Positions 10,961 through 21,694 are shown, counted from the first letter of the stretch. The stretch is DNA of 64,000 nt from Cotesia glomerata (GCF_020080835.1 NC_058167.1:5934459-5998458); one strand, 5' to 3'. Notes: generated from the sequence alone by a model not told the origin. Translations and numbers: made by a program.

Positions 10961-13900
10961 ATGAACGATGACGACCCTGGCGCTTTAAGGACTTTCTTTA
11001 AGTGGACGGAGGAACTACGAGTCGACCTCTTGGTGTGCTACCAACGTAGCGAGCCGGGGGTGAGCGGATATATGGCCCGGATGCACACTCTTTGGAGTGA
11101 TATGCATCCGGAGCTAGAGCATTTTACGCCTAAACACCTGCGTAATTATGCCGCTTATCTTCGGCGTAATAGAAGATCGCTTGTGCCGGATAGAAGGCAG
11201 TCTAATAGACTTTCCTTTCCGGCGCAATTACAGCAAGAGCGACGCCGTTCCTCCTTGGATGACAACAATCCCTTTATAGGACGGCAAGTAAGTATATCTA
11301 AAAAGATAACTTACTCCCAACAACAGCTAGAAGCGGTAAATGAAGATCTCCGTGCAAACATCCTGGAGGATTCCACCCTGCTCACTTTGAGCCAGGTTGT
11401 GTATGGTGCAGCAGTTTCGGCTTTTCCGAGAGAGAGACATTGTCTCTCGATCGAGGCAAGGTTGAGACAGCGCATCTCACAACTTGGACTCAAAATTGAC
11501 AGATCCCGGAAACAGGTCTCCCGCATTCAGTGTGTGATTGAGTTTGAAACAACTCAAAGAGCATACATGCCCCGAATTCGGCGCATTGCTGCTGAACTTC
11601 GGTGGCGTCATCACACACTGAATAAGAGTACTCTTCTTGTCATCAAGGAAGAGTCTCTCAATAAATTGCGGGCTCTAGTGACTGCCAAAAAGTCACTAGA
11701 GAAAAGGCTGAAGCGGTTGGTCGACAACTCGTTGTTTCGATCCAGCCCTTCACGCTTTCTGACATCAAAGACCGATGTTACCGGGAATTATCCAACACCT
11801 GAGCGGGTGGAAGCTTTTTGGACTGAGTTGTATGGAGATCAACCAAACGTGAACGCCAATACTCCGGCTCTGCACGACTTTAAAGCATTCTGTCGGGAAC
11901 ACCGTAGACAGAATGCTGATGAAGAGAGCCCTGCAGTCAGTGTGAATGAAGTTCGTTCAGCTCTAAATGGCAGCAAAAATTGGGCTGCCCCGGGACCAGA
12001 TGGCATAAATGTCTTTTGGTGGAAGAAGTTTACTTCTACCCACCTCCATCTGGCCCGTATATTTACATCGTACATTAGAGCTGACGAACCGATTCCAGAC
12101 TGGCTCGTGGAAGGGCGAACCGTACTGATACCAAAAAAAGGTGACTTGTCTGACCCAAAGAATTACAGGCCTATCACCTGCTTGAATGCGGTATATAAAA
12201 TTTTTACAAAAATTTTAAACAACCGTATTTTGCATGAGATAGAACCTGTATGGCAACAGATATATGAACAGCGTGGCAGCAAAAGAGGCCTGTCAGGTTG
12301 CAAAGAGAACTTGATAGTTGATCGATGTGTCACACAAGATGCGATCTACTATCAACGCAACCTGTCAATGGCCTGGATCGACTATCGCAAGGCATTTGAC
12401 TCAACTTCTCATGAGTTGATTTTATATCTCCTCAAATGCCTGGGGGTCAATCCTGAAATAGTGGAATGCATTCGGCGTACAATGCAGCTCTGGCGAACGC
12501 GTTTTCACATTGGAAGTGGAAACGCATTGCACATAACCGGAGTTGTAGAGTACAAACGAGGGGTCTTCCAAGGTGATTCCTTAAGCCCTCTGCTGTTTTG
12601 CATCTCACTGCTGCCTATATCTGTTGCTCTCCGTAAAACTCGTGGGTACTCAGTGGGGCCTCCGGGTGATCGAAAATACTCGATTACCCATCTGCTTTAT
12701 ATGGATGACCTGAAGCTGTATAGTGCTGATGAAGATCATCTACAGGCGGCTTTTAACATCGTAGCAGAGTACACGCGGGATGTTGGAATGTCTTTTGGGT
12801 TGGACAAGTGTGCGGTCGTACATCTGGCGAGGGGTAAGTGCTCTGTTACGGGTGATGATGTCGAGTTGGTAGATGGGAGCGTTTTAAGACAATTAGACGC
12901 CGGAGAGTTGTATAGATATCTAGGAATGGAAGAGCACCGCATGCATGCGGTCTCCGAAGTCCAAGCAACTCTCCGTAGCGAGTATGTTAGGAGACTCCGG
13001 AAAATTTGGTCCTCCGAACTTTCCGGTAAAAATAAAGTCTCCGCTACTAACACGCTCGCTGTCCCAGTCTTACTATACTCTTTCGGTGTCTTAAAATGGG
13101 CCCGAAAGGATCTGCGAGATCTTGACATCAGAACCCGTAAGACTATCAACATGAACCGGAGCATGCACCCCAGTTCATCAGTCGCCAGATTATACCTCTC
13201 CCGGTCCATCGGTGGGAGAGGTCTGCAGAGTTTGGAGCGGCTGCATGATCGTTTGGTCCTGGGTTTAACACACGAAGTTGTCAATTTCACTGCAGACGAG
13301 GATGACTTTCTTATGCAAATTGTTCATAAACATGAGAATGCGCATAAGGGGTCGTTTTTGTATAAGGCAGCTATATATGCAGCAAGAACCCTTGGTCTTG
13401 GAGAGATAAACGCTTTTATGGAACTCCGAAAGGAGGAATTCAAGAGCGTCATCAGGAACGCCGAGGAAAAACTACTCCTAGGCGAACTGATGGACAAGTC
13501 CATGCACAGCGTGTTCTTCAAACACGTGCGTGATCATGGCTTGTCCACTCAGCTGACGTTTTCCTTCTTAAAGTCAGCTGGCCTGATGTCCGAGACTGAA
13601 GGGTTCATATTTGCTTGCCAAGATGGTGTCATTAACACTCTAGAATACCGTAGCAAGGTGCTCCAGGTGCAGCTTCTGGACACGTCATGTAGGATGTGTA
13701 AACAACACCCGGAGACGCTCATGCACCTTTTGTCAGCATGTCCTGTGCTGGCGAGAGGTGCATATATCCAGCGTCACAACGCTGCCCTGAGAGTACTGTA
13801 CTACTATCTTCGTCATTACTACGGTATTGATATGACACCAGTGCTGCCTTATCTGCCAGGAGATATTCCCCAGGTTGTTGAGAATGACAGTTGCAAAATT

Positions 13901-14239
13901 TATTGGAACATGCCGTTTGCAACAACTCGGCGGATCGATCACAACAAACCTGGTATTGTGCTCTTCGACAAGGCTACTCGTGACATTTATGTCATTGAGT
14001 TCTCGGCCCCGGCTGAATTCAACATCTCAGCCAAAGAAGAGCACAAAAGACAGATATATCAGGATCTCCTGTTTGAAATTGGCAAACTTTACCCAGGTTA
14101 CCGTGTCAAGCTCGTCGTCCTGATTGTTGGCGTCCTCGGAGGGATGAAACAGTCTTTTGTATCCTCACTGCCAGAGTTCCAGCTTGCTCATCAAAAGCTG
14201 AATTCTTGGCGGTCAGGATGCAGAAGGCTGTCATACTAA
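10961..14239 (+). CDS. R4/Dong retrotransposon protein (RT plus restriction-like endonuclease), copy 1
   Basis: A 1092-codon ORF. The ATG is the first after an in-frame TGA near 10862 and is shared with copy 2. The N-terminal third is basic. The RT core includes APGPDG, LIPKKGD, WIDYRKAFDS, GVFQGDSLSPLLFC and the catalytic YMDD at residues 580-583. The C-terminal part has a CCHC motif (CRMCKQHPETLMHLLSAC) and a PD-(D/E)XK-type endonuclease site. It would nick the TAA target and prime reverse transcription there. Oddities: the PD motif reads KPG (G at residue 998), an in-frame codon loss (LGLGEI against LGLEGEI in copy 2), and a 1-bp deletion near 14167 that replaces the C-terminal helix-rich tail found in copy 2. 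RT looks intact; the endonuclease is probably dead. Confidence 0.9.
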   Translation: MNDDDPGALRTFFKWTEELRVDLLVCYQRSEPGVSGYMARMHTLWSDMHPELEHFTPKHLRNYAAYLRRNRRSLVPDRRQSNRLSFPAQLQQERRRSSLDDNNPFIGRQVSISKKITYSQQQLEAVNEDLRANILEDSTLLTLSQVVYGAAVSAFPRERHCLSIEARLRQRISQLGLKIDRSRKQVSRIQCVIEFETTQRAYMPRIRRIAAELRWRHHTLNKSTLLVIKEESLNKLRALVTAKKSLEKRLKRLVDNSLFRSSPSRFLTSKTDVTGNYPTPERVEAFWTELYGDQPNVNANTPALHDFKAFCREHRRQNADEESPAVSVNEVRSALNGSKNWAAPGPDGINVFWWKKFTSTHLHLARIFTSYIRADEPIPDWLVEGRTVLIPKKGDLSDPKNYRPITCLNAVYKIFTKILNNRILHEIEPVWQQIYEQRGSKRGLSGCKENLIVDRCVTQDAIYYQRNLSMAWIDYRKAFDSTSHELILYLLKCLGVNPEIVECIRRTMQLWRTRFHIGSGNALHITGVVEYKRGVFQGDSLSPLLFCISLLPISVALRKTRGYSVGPPGDRKYSITHLLYMDDLKLYSADEDHLQAAFNIVAEYTRDVGMSFGLDKCAVVHLARGKCSVTGDDVELVDGSVLRQLDAGELYRYLGMEEHRMHAVSEVQATLRSEYVRRLRKIWSSELSGKNKVSATNTLAVPVLLYSFGVLKWARKDLRDLDIRTRKTINMNRSMHPSSSVARLYLSRSIGGRGLQSLERLHDRLVLGLTHEVVNFTADEDDFLMQIVHKHENAHKGSFLYKAAIYAARTLGLGEINAFMELRKEEFKSVIRNAEEKLLLGELMDKSMHSVFFKHVRDHGLSTQLTFSFLKSAGLMSETEGFIFACQDGVINTLEYRSKVLQVQLLDTSCRMCKQHPETLMHLLSACPVLARGAYIQRHNAALRVLYYYLRHYYGIDMTPVLPYLPGDIPQVVENDSCKIYWNMPFATTRRIDHNKPGIVLFDKATRDIYVIEFSAPAEFNISAKEEHKRQIYQDLLFEIGKLYPGYRVKLVVLIVGVLGGMKQSFVSSLPEFQLAHQKLNSWRSGCRRLSY

Positions 14240-14390
14240 GTTCCCTCCGTCTACTTAGGAAAATGACTTTGGCCTGCTGTGATCACTAGCCGCCTTGTTG
14301 TGCGGAGTGGTACAGCAGTAATGGATGGAGCTCAGGCTGGGCCCTCGGAGAATCGGACTCCGGGGACAACCCCCCTGAGCATTTAATAAC

Positions 14391-14457
<67 letters not shown>
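14391..14457 (+). repeat. (TAA)n tract between the two R4/Dong copies
   Basis: About 22 TAA units separating the 3' end of copy 1 from the first ribozyme base of copy 2. Confidence 0.95.
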
Positions 14458-14540
14458 GCGGTGCTTGCTACGTGGCCTCCAAGCGGCGCATCGCGGGAAA
14501 CGCAGACCATAACACCAGGTCTGTAGGCGAACGACGTAGC
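14458..14540 (+). ncRNA. HDV-like self-cleaving ribozyme at 5' end of R4/Dong copy 2
   Basis: The first 83 nt fit the nested double-pseudoknot layout. P1 is GCGGTGC (14458-14464) with GCATCGC (14488-14494), 7 bp with one G-U. J1/2 is TT. P2 is GCTACGT (14467-14473) with ACGTAGC (14534-14540). P3 is GCC (14475-14477) with GGC (14485-14487), with loop L3 TCCAAGC (14478-14484). Two C in L3 can form P1.1 with GG at 14495-14496. P4 is CAGACC (14503-14508) with GGTCTG (14518-14523). J4/2 contains GGCGAA, as in the HDV ribozyme, placing the likely catalytic C at 14528. Cleavage would fall exactly between the TAA tract and G14458, defining the 5' end of the element RNA. Ribozymes of this class are known from R2 and other non-LTR elements. 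Confidence 0.88.
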
Positions 14541-14673
14541 CGATGCAGTGGGCCAACTACCCACTGCATTGAAATACTGAGTTACAACAAGGCGTAATCT
14601 CAGAAGTGCTCCCCACAACCGGTCCTTTTCGGATGAGGACCATTCATCAGGTGGGAGGAGCACGCCGGACCCG

Positions 14674-17600
14674 ATGAACGATGACGACCCTGGCGCTTTA
14701 AGGACTTTCTTTAAGTGGACGGAGGAACTACGAGTCGACCTCTTGGTGTGCTACCAACGTAGCGAGCCGGGGGTGAGCGGTTATATGGCCCAGATGCACA
14801 CTCTTTGGAGTGATATGCATCCGGAGCTAGAGCATTTTACGCCTAAACAGCTGCGTAATTATGCCGCTTATCTTCGGCGTAGTAGAAGATCGCTTGTGCC
14901 GGATAGAAAGCAGTCTAATAGACTTTCCTTTCCGGCGCAATTACACCAAGAGCGACGCCGTTCCTCCTTGGATGACAACAATCCCTTTACAGGACGGCAA
15001 GTAAGTATATCTAAAAAGATAACTTACTCCCAACAACAGCTAGAAGCGGTAAATGAAGATCTCCGTGCAAACATCCTGGAGGATTCCACCCTGCTCACTT
15101 TGAACCAGGTTGTGTATGGTGCAGCAGATTCGGCTTTTCCGAGAGAGAGACATTGTCTCTCGATCGAGGCAAGGTTGAGACAGCGCATCTCACAACTTGG
15201 ACTCAAAATTGACAGATCCCGGAAACAGGTCTCCCGCATTCAGTGTGTGATTGAGTTTGAAACAACTCAAAGAGCATACACGCCCCGAACTCGGCGCATT
15301 GCTGCTGAACTTCGGTGGCGTCATCACACACTGAATAAGAGTACTCTTCTTGTCATCAAGGAAGAGTCTCTCAATAAATTGCGGGCTCTAGTGACTGCCA
15401 AAAAGTCACTAGAGAAAAGGCTGAAGCGGTTGGTCGACAACTCGTTGTTTCGATCCAGCCCTTCACGCTTTCTGACATCAAAGACCGATGTTACCGGGAA
15501 TTATCCAACACCTGAGCGGGTGGAAGCTTTTTGGACTGAGTTGTATGGAGATCAACCAAACGTGAACGCCAATACTCCGGCTCTGCACGACTTTAAAGCA
15601 TTCTGTCGGGAACACCGTAGACAGAATGCTGATGAAGAGAGCCCTGCAGTCAGTGTGAATGAAGTTCGTTCAGCTCTAAATGGCAGCAAAATTGGGCTGC
15701 CCCGGGACCAGATGGCATAAATGTCTTTTGGTGGAAGAAGTTTACTTCTACCCACCTCCATCTGGCCCGTATATTTACATCGTACATTAGAGCTGACGAA
15801 CCGATTCCAGACTGGCTCGTGGAAGGGCGAACCGTACTGATACCAAAAAAAGGTGACTTGTCTGACCCAAAGAATTACAGGCCTATCACCTGCTTGAATG
15901 CGGTTTATAAAATTTTTACAAAAATTTTAAACAACCGTATTTTGCAGGAGATAGAACCTGTATGGCAACAGATATATGAACAGCGTGGCAGCAAAAGAGG
16001 CCTGTCAGGTTGCAAAGTGAACTTGATAGTTGATCGATGTGTCACACAAGATGCGATCTACTATCACCGCAACCTGTCAATGGCCTGGATCGACTATCGC
16101 AAGGCATTTGACTCAACTTCTCATGAGTTGATTTTATATCTCCTCAAATGCCTGGGGGTCAATCCTGAAATAGTGGAATGCATTCGGCGTACAATGCAGC
16201 TCTGGCGAACGCGTTTTCACATTGGAAGTGGAAACGCATTGCACATAACCGGAGTTGTAGAGTACAAACGAGGGGTCTTCCAAGGTGATTCCTTAAGCCC
16301 TTTGCTGTTTTGCATCTCACTGCTGCCTATATCTATTGCTCTCCGTAAAACTCGTGGGTACTCTGTGGGGCCTCCGGGTGATCGAAAATACTCGATTACC
16401 CATCTGCTTTATATGGATGACCTGAAGCTGTATAGTGCTGATGAAGATCATCTACAGGCGGCTTTTAACATCGTAGCAGAGTACACGCGGGATGTCGGAA
16501 TGTCTTTTGGGTTGGACAAGTGTGCGGTCGTACATCTGGCGAGGGGTAAGTGCTCTGTTACGGGTGATGATGTCGAGTTGGTAGATGGGAGCGTTTTAAG
16601 ACAATTAGATGCCGGAGAGTTGTATAGATATCTAGGAATGGAAGAGCACCGCATGCATGCGGTCTCCGAAGTCCAAGCAACTCTCCGTAGCGAGTATGTT
16701 AGGAGACTCCGGAAAATCTGGTCCTCCGAACTTTCCGGCAAAAATAAAGTCTCCGCTACTAACACGCTCGCTGTCCCAGTCTTACTATACTCTTTCGGTG
16801 TCTTAAAATGGGCCCGAAAGGATCTGCGAGATCTCGACATCAGAACCCGTAAGACTATCAACATGAACCGGAGCATGCACCCCAATTCATCAGTCGCCAG
16901 ATTATACCTCTCCCGGTCGATCGGTGGGAGAGGCTTGCAGAGCTTGGAGCGGCTTCACGATCGTTTAGTCCTGGGTTTAACACACGAAGTTGTCAATTTC
17001 ACTGCAGATGAGGATGACTTTCTTATGCAAATTGTTCATAAACATGAGAATGCGCATAAGGGGTCGTTCTTGTATAAGGCAGCTATATATGCAGCAAGAA
17101 CCCTTGGTCTTGAAGGAGAGATAAACGCTCTTATGGAACTCCGAAAGGAGGAATTCAAGAGCGTCATCAGGAACGCCGAGGAAAAACTACTCCTAGGCGA
17201 ACTGATGGACAAGTCCATGCACAGCGTGTTCTTCAAACACGTGCGTGATCATGGCTTGTCCACCCAGCTGACGTTTTCCTTCTTAAAGTCAGCTGGCCTG
17301 ATGTCCGAGACTGGAGGGTTCATATTTGCCTGCCAAGATGGTGTCATTAACACTCTAGAGTACCGTAGCAAGGTGCTCCAGGTGCAGCTCCCGGACACGT
17401 CATGTAAGATGTGTAAACAACATCCGGAGACGCTCATGCACCTTTTGTCGGCATGTCCTGTGTTGGCGAGAGGTACATATATCCAGCGTCACAACGCTGC
17501 CCTGAGAGTACTGTACTACTATCTTCGTCATTACTACGGTATTGATATGACACCAGTGCTGCCTTATCTGCCAGGAGATATTCCCCAGGTTGTTGAGAAT

Positions 17601-18005
17601 GACAGTTGCAAAATTTATTGGAACATGCCGTTTGCAACAACTCGGCGGATCGATCACAACAAACCTGATATTGTGCTCTTCGACAAGGCTACTCGTGACA
17701 TTTATGTCATTCAGTTCTCGGCCCCGGCTGAATACAACATCTCAGCCAAAGAAGAGCACAAAAGACAGATATATCAGGATCTCCTGTTTGAAATTGGCAA
17801 ACTTTACCGAGGTTACCGTGTCAAGCTCGTCGTCCTGATTGTTGGCGTCCTCGGAGGGATGAAACAGTCTCTTGTATCCTCACTTGCCAGAGTTCCAGCT
17901 TGCTCATCAAAAGCTGAATTCTTGGCGGTCAGGATGCAGAAGGCTGTCATACTAGGTTCCCTCCGTCTACTTAGGAAAATGACTTTGGCCTGCTGTGATC
18001 ACTAA
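14674..18005 (+). pseudogene. R4/Dong retrotransposon protein, copy 2, frameshifted
   Basis: Same start as copy 1 (ATG at 14674). One A is missing in the A-run near 15690 (gcagcaaaattggg against gcagcaaaaattggg in copy 1), which ends the first frame at 15720. The rest, with RT motifs GVFQGDSLSPLLFC and YMDD, the CCHC motif and the endonuclease, continues in another frame to 18005. The PD residue is present here (KPD, 17661-17669), but the second acidic residue is Gln (VIQFSAP, CAG at 17712-17714) where copy 1 has Glu. The C-terminal tail (RMQKAVILGSLRLLR) is retained. Two independent lesions make this copy non-autonomous. Confidence 0.88.
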
Positions 18006-18107
18006 CTGCCTTGTTGTGCGGAGTGGTCCAGCAGTAATGGATGAAGCTCAGGCTGGGCCCTCGGAGAATCGGACTCCGGGGACAACCCCCCCTGAGCATT
18101 TAATAAC

Positions 18108-18108
<1 letters not shown>

Positions 18109-18200
<92 letters not shown>

Positions 18201-18209
18201 GCAATAATA
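18109..18209 (+). repeat. (TAA)n tract, 3' flank of R4/Dong copy 2
   Basis: About 30 TAA units with a small interruption (agcaataat) at the right edge. Confidence 0.95.
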
Positions 18210-18575
18210 AATTCATTCAAGACACACTTTTATTATTTCTTTATAGAAAAGTATAAAAATAGATTTTATTATAAATCTTTAAGTTATTTTTAATATTTCA
18301 TATAATAATTATGAACGATTCCGCCACTTCTCTTTTCGTACGGCCATCCCTCACGTTCGCTGCTACGCCCTTTACAACGCCCTCTATTATTGCGATGACC
18401 TATACCACCTGCGAAGTGGCGACGACTGGATCCAGCTTAAAAAAAAGTGAATTTAATCAATTAAACTGGAATCTAATAATTAATGTTGTAGAGTGTTAAA
18501 AAACGTACAAGTTACAGTAGGTCCAACGGACGAATTTGGTCGCAGTTGCCACTGAGCTGCAATATCGTCAGCACT

Positions 18576-19049
18576 CTAGCCAGACGAAATATTTTGCGAG
18601 TTTCTCGGCACAAGTGGAAGATCTTCCAGTGGAACATTCGCTAGTGAATTTTCTGATGGATTAGCTGGCACATTTGCCGGTGGATTTGCTGGCGGATTAG
18701 CTGGCACGTTTGCTGGCTGATATCCTCGCGGATTGTCTGGAAAATTTGCTGGAATATTCTCTGGCGGATTCTCGAATAAATTTCCCGGTCGATTCTGTGG
18801 CAAATTTGCGGGTCGATTTGCTAGCTAATTTGCTTGCGGATTTGCTAGCCAAATTCCTGGTGGATTTGCCAGCCAATTTTCTGGTGAATTTGTTAGCCAA
18901 TTCACTTGTGAATTTGCTGGCCAATTCACTTGTGAATTTGCCGGCCAATTCACTTGTGAATTTGCTGGCCAATTCACTTGTGAATTTCCTGGCCAATTCA
19001 CTTGTGAATTTCCTGGCCAATTCACTTGTGAATTTGCTGGCGAATTCAC
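18576..19049 (-). pseudogene. Downstream in-frame continuation of the Pro/Asn-repeat gene
   Basis: Beyond the TAA at 19050-19052 the same frame stays open as further repeats (NSQVNWPGNSQVNWPAN), with one more stop at 18825-18827, to TAG at 18576. So the repeat-coding frame is maintained for about 1.3 kb with only two stops. Either the true gene is longer and this allele is broken, or the repeats expanded past the stop. Confidence 0.45.
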
Positions 19050-19650
19050 TTATAAATTTGCTGGCAAATTTCCTGGTGGATTTGTCAGAAAATTTCCTGC
19101 TGAATTGAATATCAGGTTTGCTGGCAACTTTGCTTGAAAATTCGCATGCGGATTCTCTAGAAAATATCCTCGTGGATTTGCTGGTGGATTCTCAGGCATA
19201 TGTCCTCGCAGATCGGCTGGCAGATTTGCTGGATTTTCTGGTGGATTTTCAAGCAAATTCGCTGTTGGATTTGCCAGCCGATTTGCTGGTAAATTCGCTG
19301 GCGGATTTGCTGGTAAATCCACTGGCGGATTTGGTGGCAAATCCACTGAAGGAAGCTCTGGTGGATTCTCTCGCTGATGTCCTGGGGGATTTGCTGGCAA
19401 ATTCACTGGAGGAAGCTCTGGTGGATTCTCCCGCTGATGTCCTGCGGGATTTGCTGGCAAATTCACTGAAGGAAGCTCTGGTGGATTAGCTGGCAAATCC
19501 ACTGGAGGAAGCTCTGGTGGATTCTCTCGCTGATGTCCTGAGGAATTTGCTGGCAAACCCACTGGAGGAAGCTCTGGTGGATTAGCTGGCGAATCCATTG
19601 GCAAATTTGCTGGTGGATTCTCTCGTTGATGTCCTGGGGAATTTTCAGCT
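18600..19650. repeat. Coding tandem-repeat block (24-bp and longer units)
   Basis: From 18890 to 19045 the unit is 24 bp (ttgctggccaattcacttgt plus gaat), repeated about seven times. From 19330 to 19640 longer units recur that contain ggaggaagctctggtggatt and ctctcgctgatgtcctg. Because unit lengths are multiples of three, several frames on both strands stay open; the plus-strand ORFs here are shadows. Confidence 0.85.
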
Positions 19651-20322
19651 GGATTTACTGGTGGCGGTGGTGATGGTGGAGGCATCATCAGAGCTGCACG
19701 TTCAGCTGCTTGTGGCATCATAGACGGGGCTGCAGGCGGAGCTACTGGCGGTGGTGGGATATACCAAACATTCCGATTGGCTTGTTGGTGTCCTAATTGG
19801 TAATGGAAACCAAAGTTTCGAGCCCAGTGGTTATTTGGTCCAACTACCCACTGCATGAAATTGTTGTTGAGTTCTTGTTCTGTCAAAAATGAAATTTGAA
19901 ATTAGTAAAATCACGAATAATTTGCAGTCTTAATGCCATCACTCCCGAAATTTACAGAAAAAAATAGTGCTTCGACAGGGTCAATTACGAGTAACAATTA
20001 TATTAATAAAATAGTTAAATACATTATCTTGACAATAGTATATAAAATATCTTGATTTTATAAACAAACAAGGGCATAATAATAAAAATAGTTCTTGAAA
20101 TTATGCACAAAAAGTTTTTCAACTGTGAAGTACTCTTCGATGCTTCGAATCATGAGCCGTGCAATAGCATTTAACTATTTTTTTAATTTTTATAAATATT
20201 ACATTGTTATCAATAAATAATAAATAAATCCGTCACGAATATCACTAAATTGTCAGATATCTGCTGATTTTAGCACTAATTTTTATTTACTTACGGGATA
20301 TTCGTCGCCGTTGATCCGCCAT
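19050..20322 (-). CDS. Two-exon gene for a Pro/Asn-rich tandem-repeat protein
   Basis: Exon 1 (20322-20295) encodes MADQRRRIS plus one base and ends at a consensus donor (|GTAAGT). Exon 2 starts at 19879 after tttttgacag|, and the phases combine exactly (C + AA). The mature N-terminus continues QELNNNFMQWVVGPNN HW-type sequence, then a Pro/Ala-rich linker (IPPPPVAPPAAP), then many repeats of the NPPELPPVDLPANPPG and GHQRENPPE type, to TAA at 19050. No signal peptide is obvious and no family is recognised. Repeat-rich secreted, structural or nucleic-acid-binding proteins are all possible. Repeat number probably varies between individuals. Confidence 0.6.
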
Positions 20323-21146
20323 TTTGTTCAAATCAAACTTAAAAAAACAACATTATAAACATTATAATTAACTGTTCTAAAATTTACTTAAATATATTTA
20401 AAACGATCTCTATTATGTTTTTTGGGAAGATGTTAGATATTTTAATTTATAATCATAAAAATACTGTGGCAAATTTTTTTTATTTCTTTAATTAAAAATA
20501 AATTATTATGGCTACTTACACACACGTCAACAACAATGAAAAAGAATAAACTATAAATGATAATTTGAATAACATTGATAATTTCACGTAGTCGAACTGA
20601 TGTCAATATTCCGGTTCACCAATTGACAAAAATGGACTATCAGAATATTAAATTGGAACGTTTTCTTACCGACGAGTGGTACAGTGTTGCCATTTCGATG
20701 TAAGTGAAGACATCGCCAGTAATAAATTAATAATAATAAAGGTAGCTGACGTTGTTAATTTTTTAATTTTATTTCAATAATCAAATTAAAACAAAAAAAA
20801 ATATTTTTTTTAATTGCACTTACAGTTTTTCAAGTTTTTTACTAATGAAATTTTTTTTTTATTTTTTTGTAATAATTTTTTGAATAAAAAAAAATTTTTT
20901 TAATTTTTAAATGTCGGGTAACTCAATTTTCATCTGACAGTACCTTATCAATACGCCGTTAAAAATAAAGTTATTCTGTATATTATCTGTATATTATGCG
21001 AAATTTTATTAAATTATTTATTGAATTAAACTTAAGTAAGCTATTATAATGCTTTTGGTTAGTCTTAGACTCTTTTTTGGAAGCATCATTTTATTTGATT
21101 TAAAATTTTTTTTGAGACGCATTAAAAAAATAAAATTTTTAAAATA
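20323..21146. other. Upstream AT-rich region with an old repeat
   Basis: No gene. The stretch 20755-20960 (aattgcacttacagtttttc, then aatgtcgggtaactcaattt) is a diverged copy of 35010-35150, showing a dispersed repeat family. Upstream sequence near 20320-20340 would hold the promoter of the two-exon gene, but no motif is clear. Confidence 0.45.
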
Positions 21147-21312
21147 CAGTCAACGCTCTCTGTATTGGACCTCTCTGTATTTGACCGCTCTCTGTATTTA
21201 ACCACATTCTTCCTCTGTATTTGACGATTTTACACAGCTCTCATGGACAAGGACGAGTCAAATACAGAGAATGGTCCTGTACGGGCGAGTCAAATACAGA
21301 GAGCGTTGACTG
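21147..21312. mobile_element. 166-bp MITE of Tc1/mariner-pogo type, copy 1
   Basis: Near-palindromic element with ends CAGTCAACGCTCTCTGTATT and its complement, flanked by TA on both sides, the target duplication of Tc1/mariner-pogo elements. A second 166-bp copy lies at 60896-61061 in the opposite orientation. No coding capacity. Confidence 0.85.
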
Positions 21313-21320
21313 TAGCATGT

Positions 21321-21676
21321 TGTTAAGAAGACACGAATTTACCCAAGTCTGCTGAGATCTATTTTTTATATATCTAGATTATTATTATTATGGCTAGTGA
21401 GTTGGCGTCGGTCTGCGCGCCGCTCGACGGCGCATACGACTCCTCTCCCCTTTACTCTCTATACCTTACTTTATATCTTGTACTCTTGGCGGTACTACGT
21501 GCAGCCACGTGCATACACCTTATAATTATTCTTTTACGTTCTTTTTGTATTATTACAATATTGTTAATTATTCAAGATAACATATTATCATTTATTAATC
21601 ATTTAGAAGATAAATAAAGATTCGTTTAGATTATTAAATATAAAACTGTTGTGTTAAATTAATTCACTTCCTCACA
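21321..21676 (+). repeat. copia copy B 5' LTR
   Basis: 356 bp, tgttaagaag to cctcaca. About nine substitutions separate it from the 3' LTR, but only about one was noticed against the copy A LTR at 9742-10098. Confidence 0.93.
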
Positions 21677-21694
21677 GGTTATTGAGGCCCAGTG
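21677..21694 (+). promoter_or_regulatory. copia primer-binding site
   Basis: ggttattgaggcccagtg directly after the LTR, resembling the internal tRNA-iMet fragment PBS of Drosophila copia. Confidence 0.65.

Larger units (their letters stand above)
10747..14390 (+). mobile_element. R4/Dong-type non-LTR retrotransposon, copy 1
   Basis: A 3.6-kb element between two (TAA)n tracts: 5' UTR with a ribozyme-like fold, one long ORF, and a short 3' UTR ending gagcatttaataaca then (TAA)n. It is collinear with copy 2 at 14458-18108 along its whole length. It has a single ORF with a central RT and C-terminal restriction-like endonuclease, no APE domain, and a TAA target, which is the R4/Dong plan. Confidence 0.9.
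14458..18108 (+). mobile_element. R4/Dong-type non-LTR retrotransposon, copy 2
   Basis: Same orientation as copy 1 and directly downstream of it, bounded by (TAA)n on both sides. The 5' end is complete, starting at the G that begins ribozyme helix P1. The two copies differ by scattered substitutions, so they are separate insertions or an old tandem rather than a very recent duplication. Confidence 0.9.

Noticed and set aside
18311..18499. 62-codon plus ORF with GC-richer sequence
   Set aside because: No family, no splice or repeat context, and isolated next to a TAA tract; not supportable as a gene.
18710..19489. Plus-strand ORFs rich in LLANSLVN and LVDL repeats
   Set aside because: Shadows of the minus-strand tandem-repeat gene; the repeat period is a multiple of three so several frames stay open.
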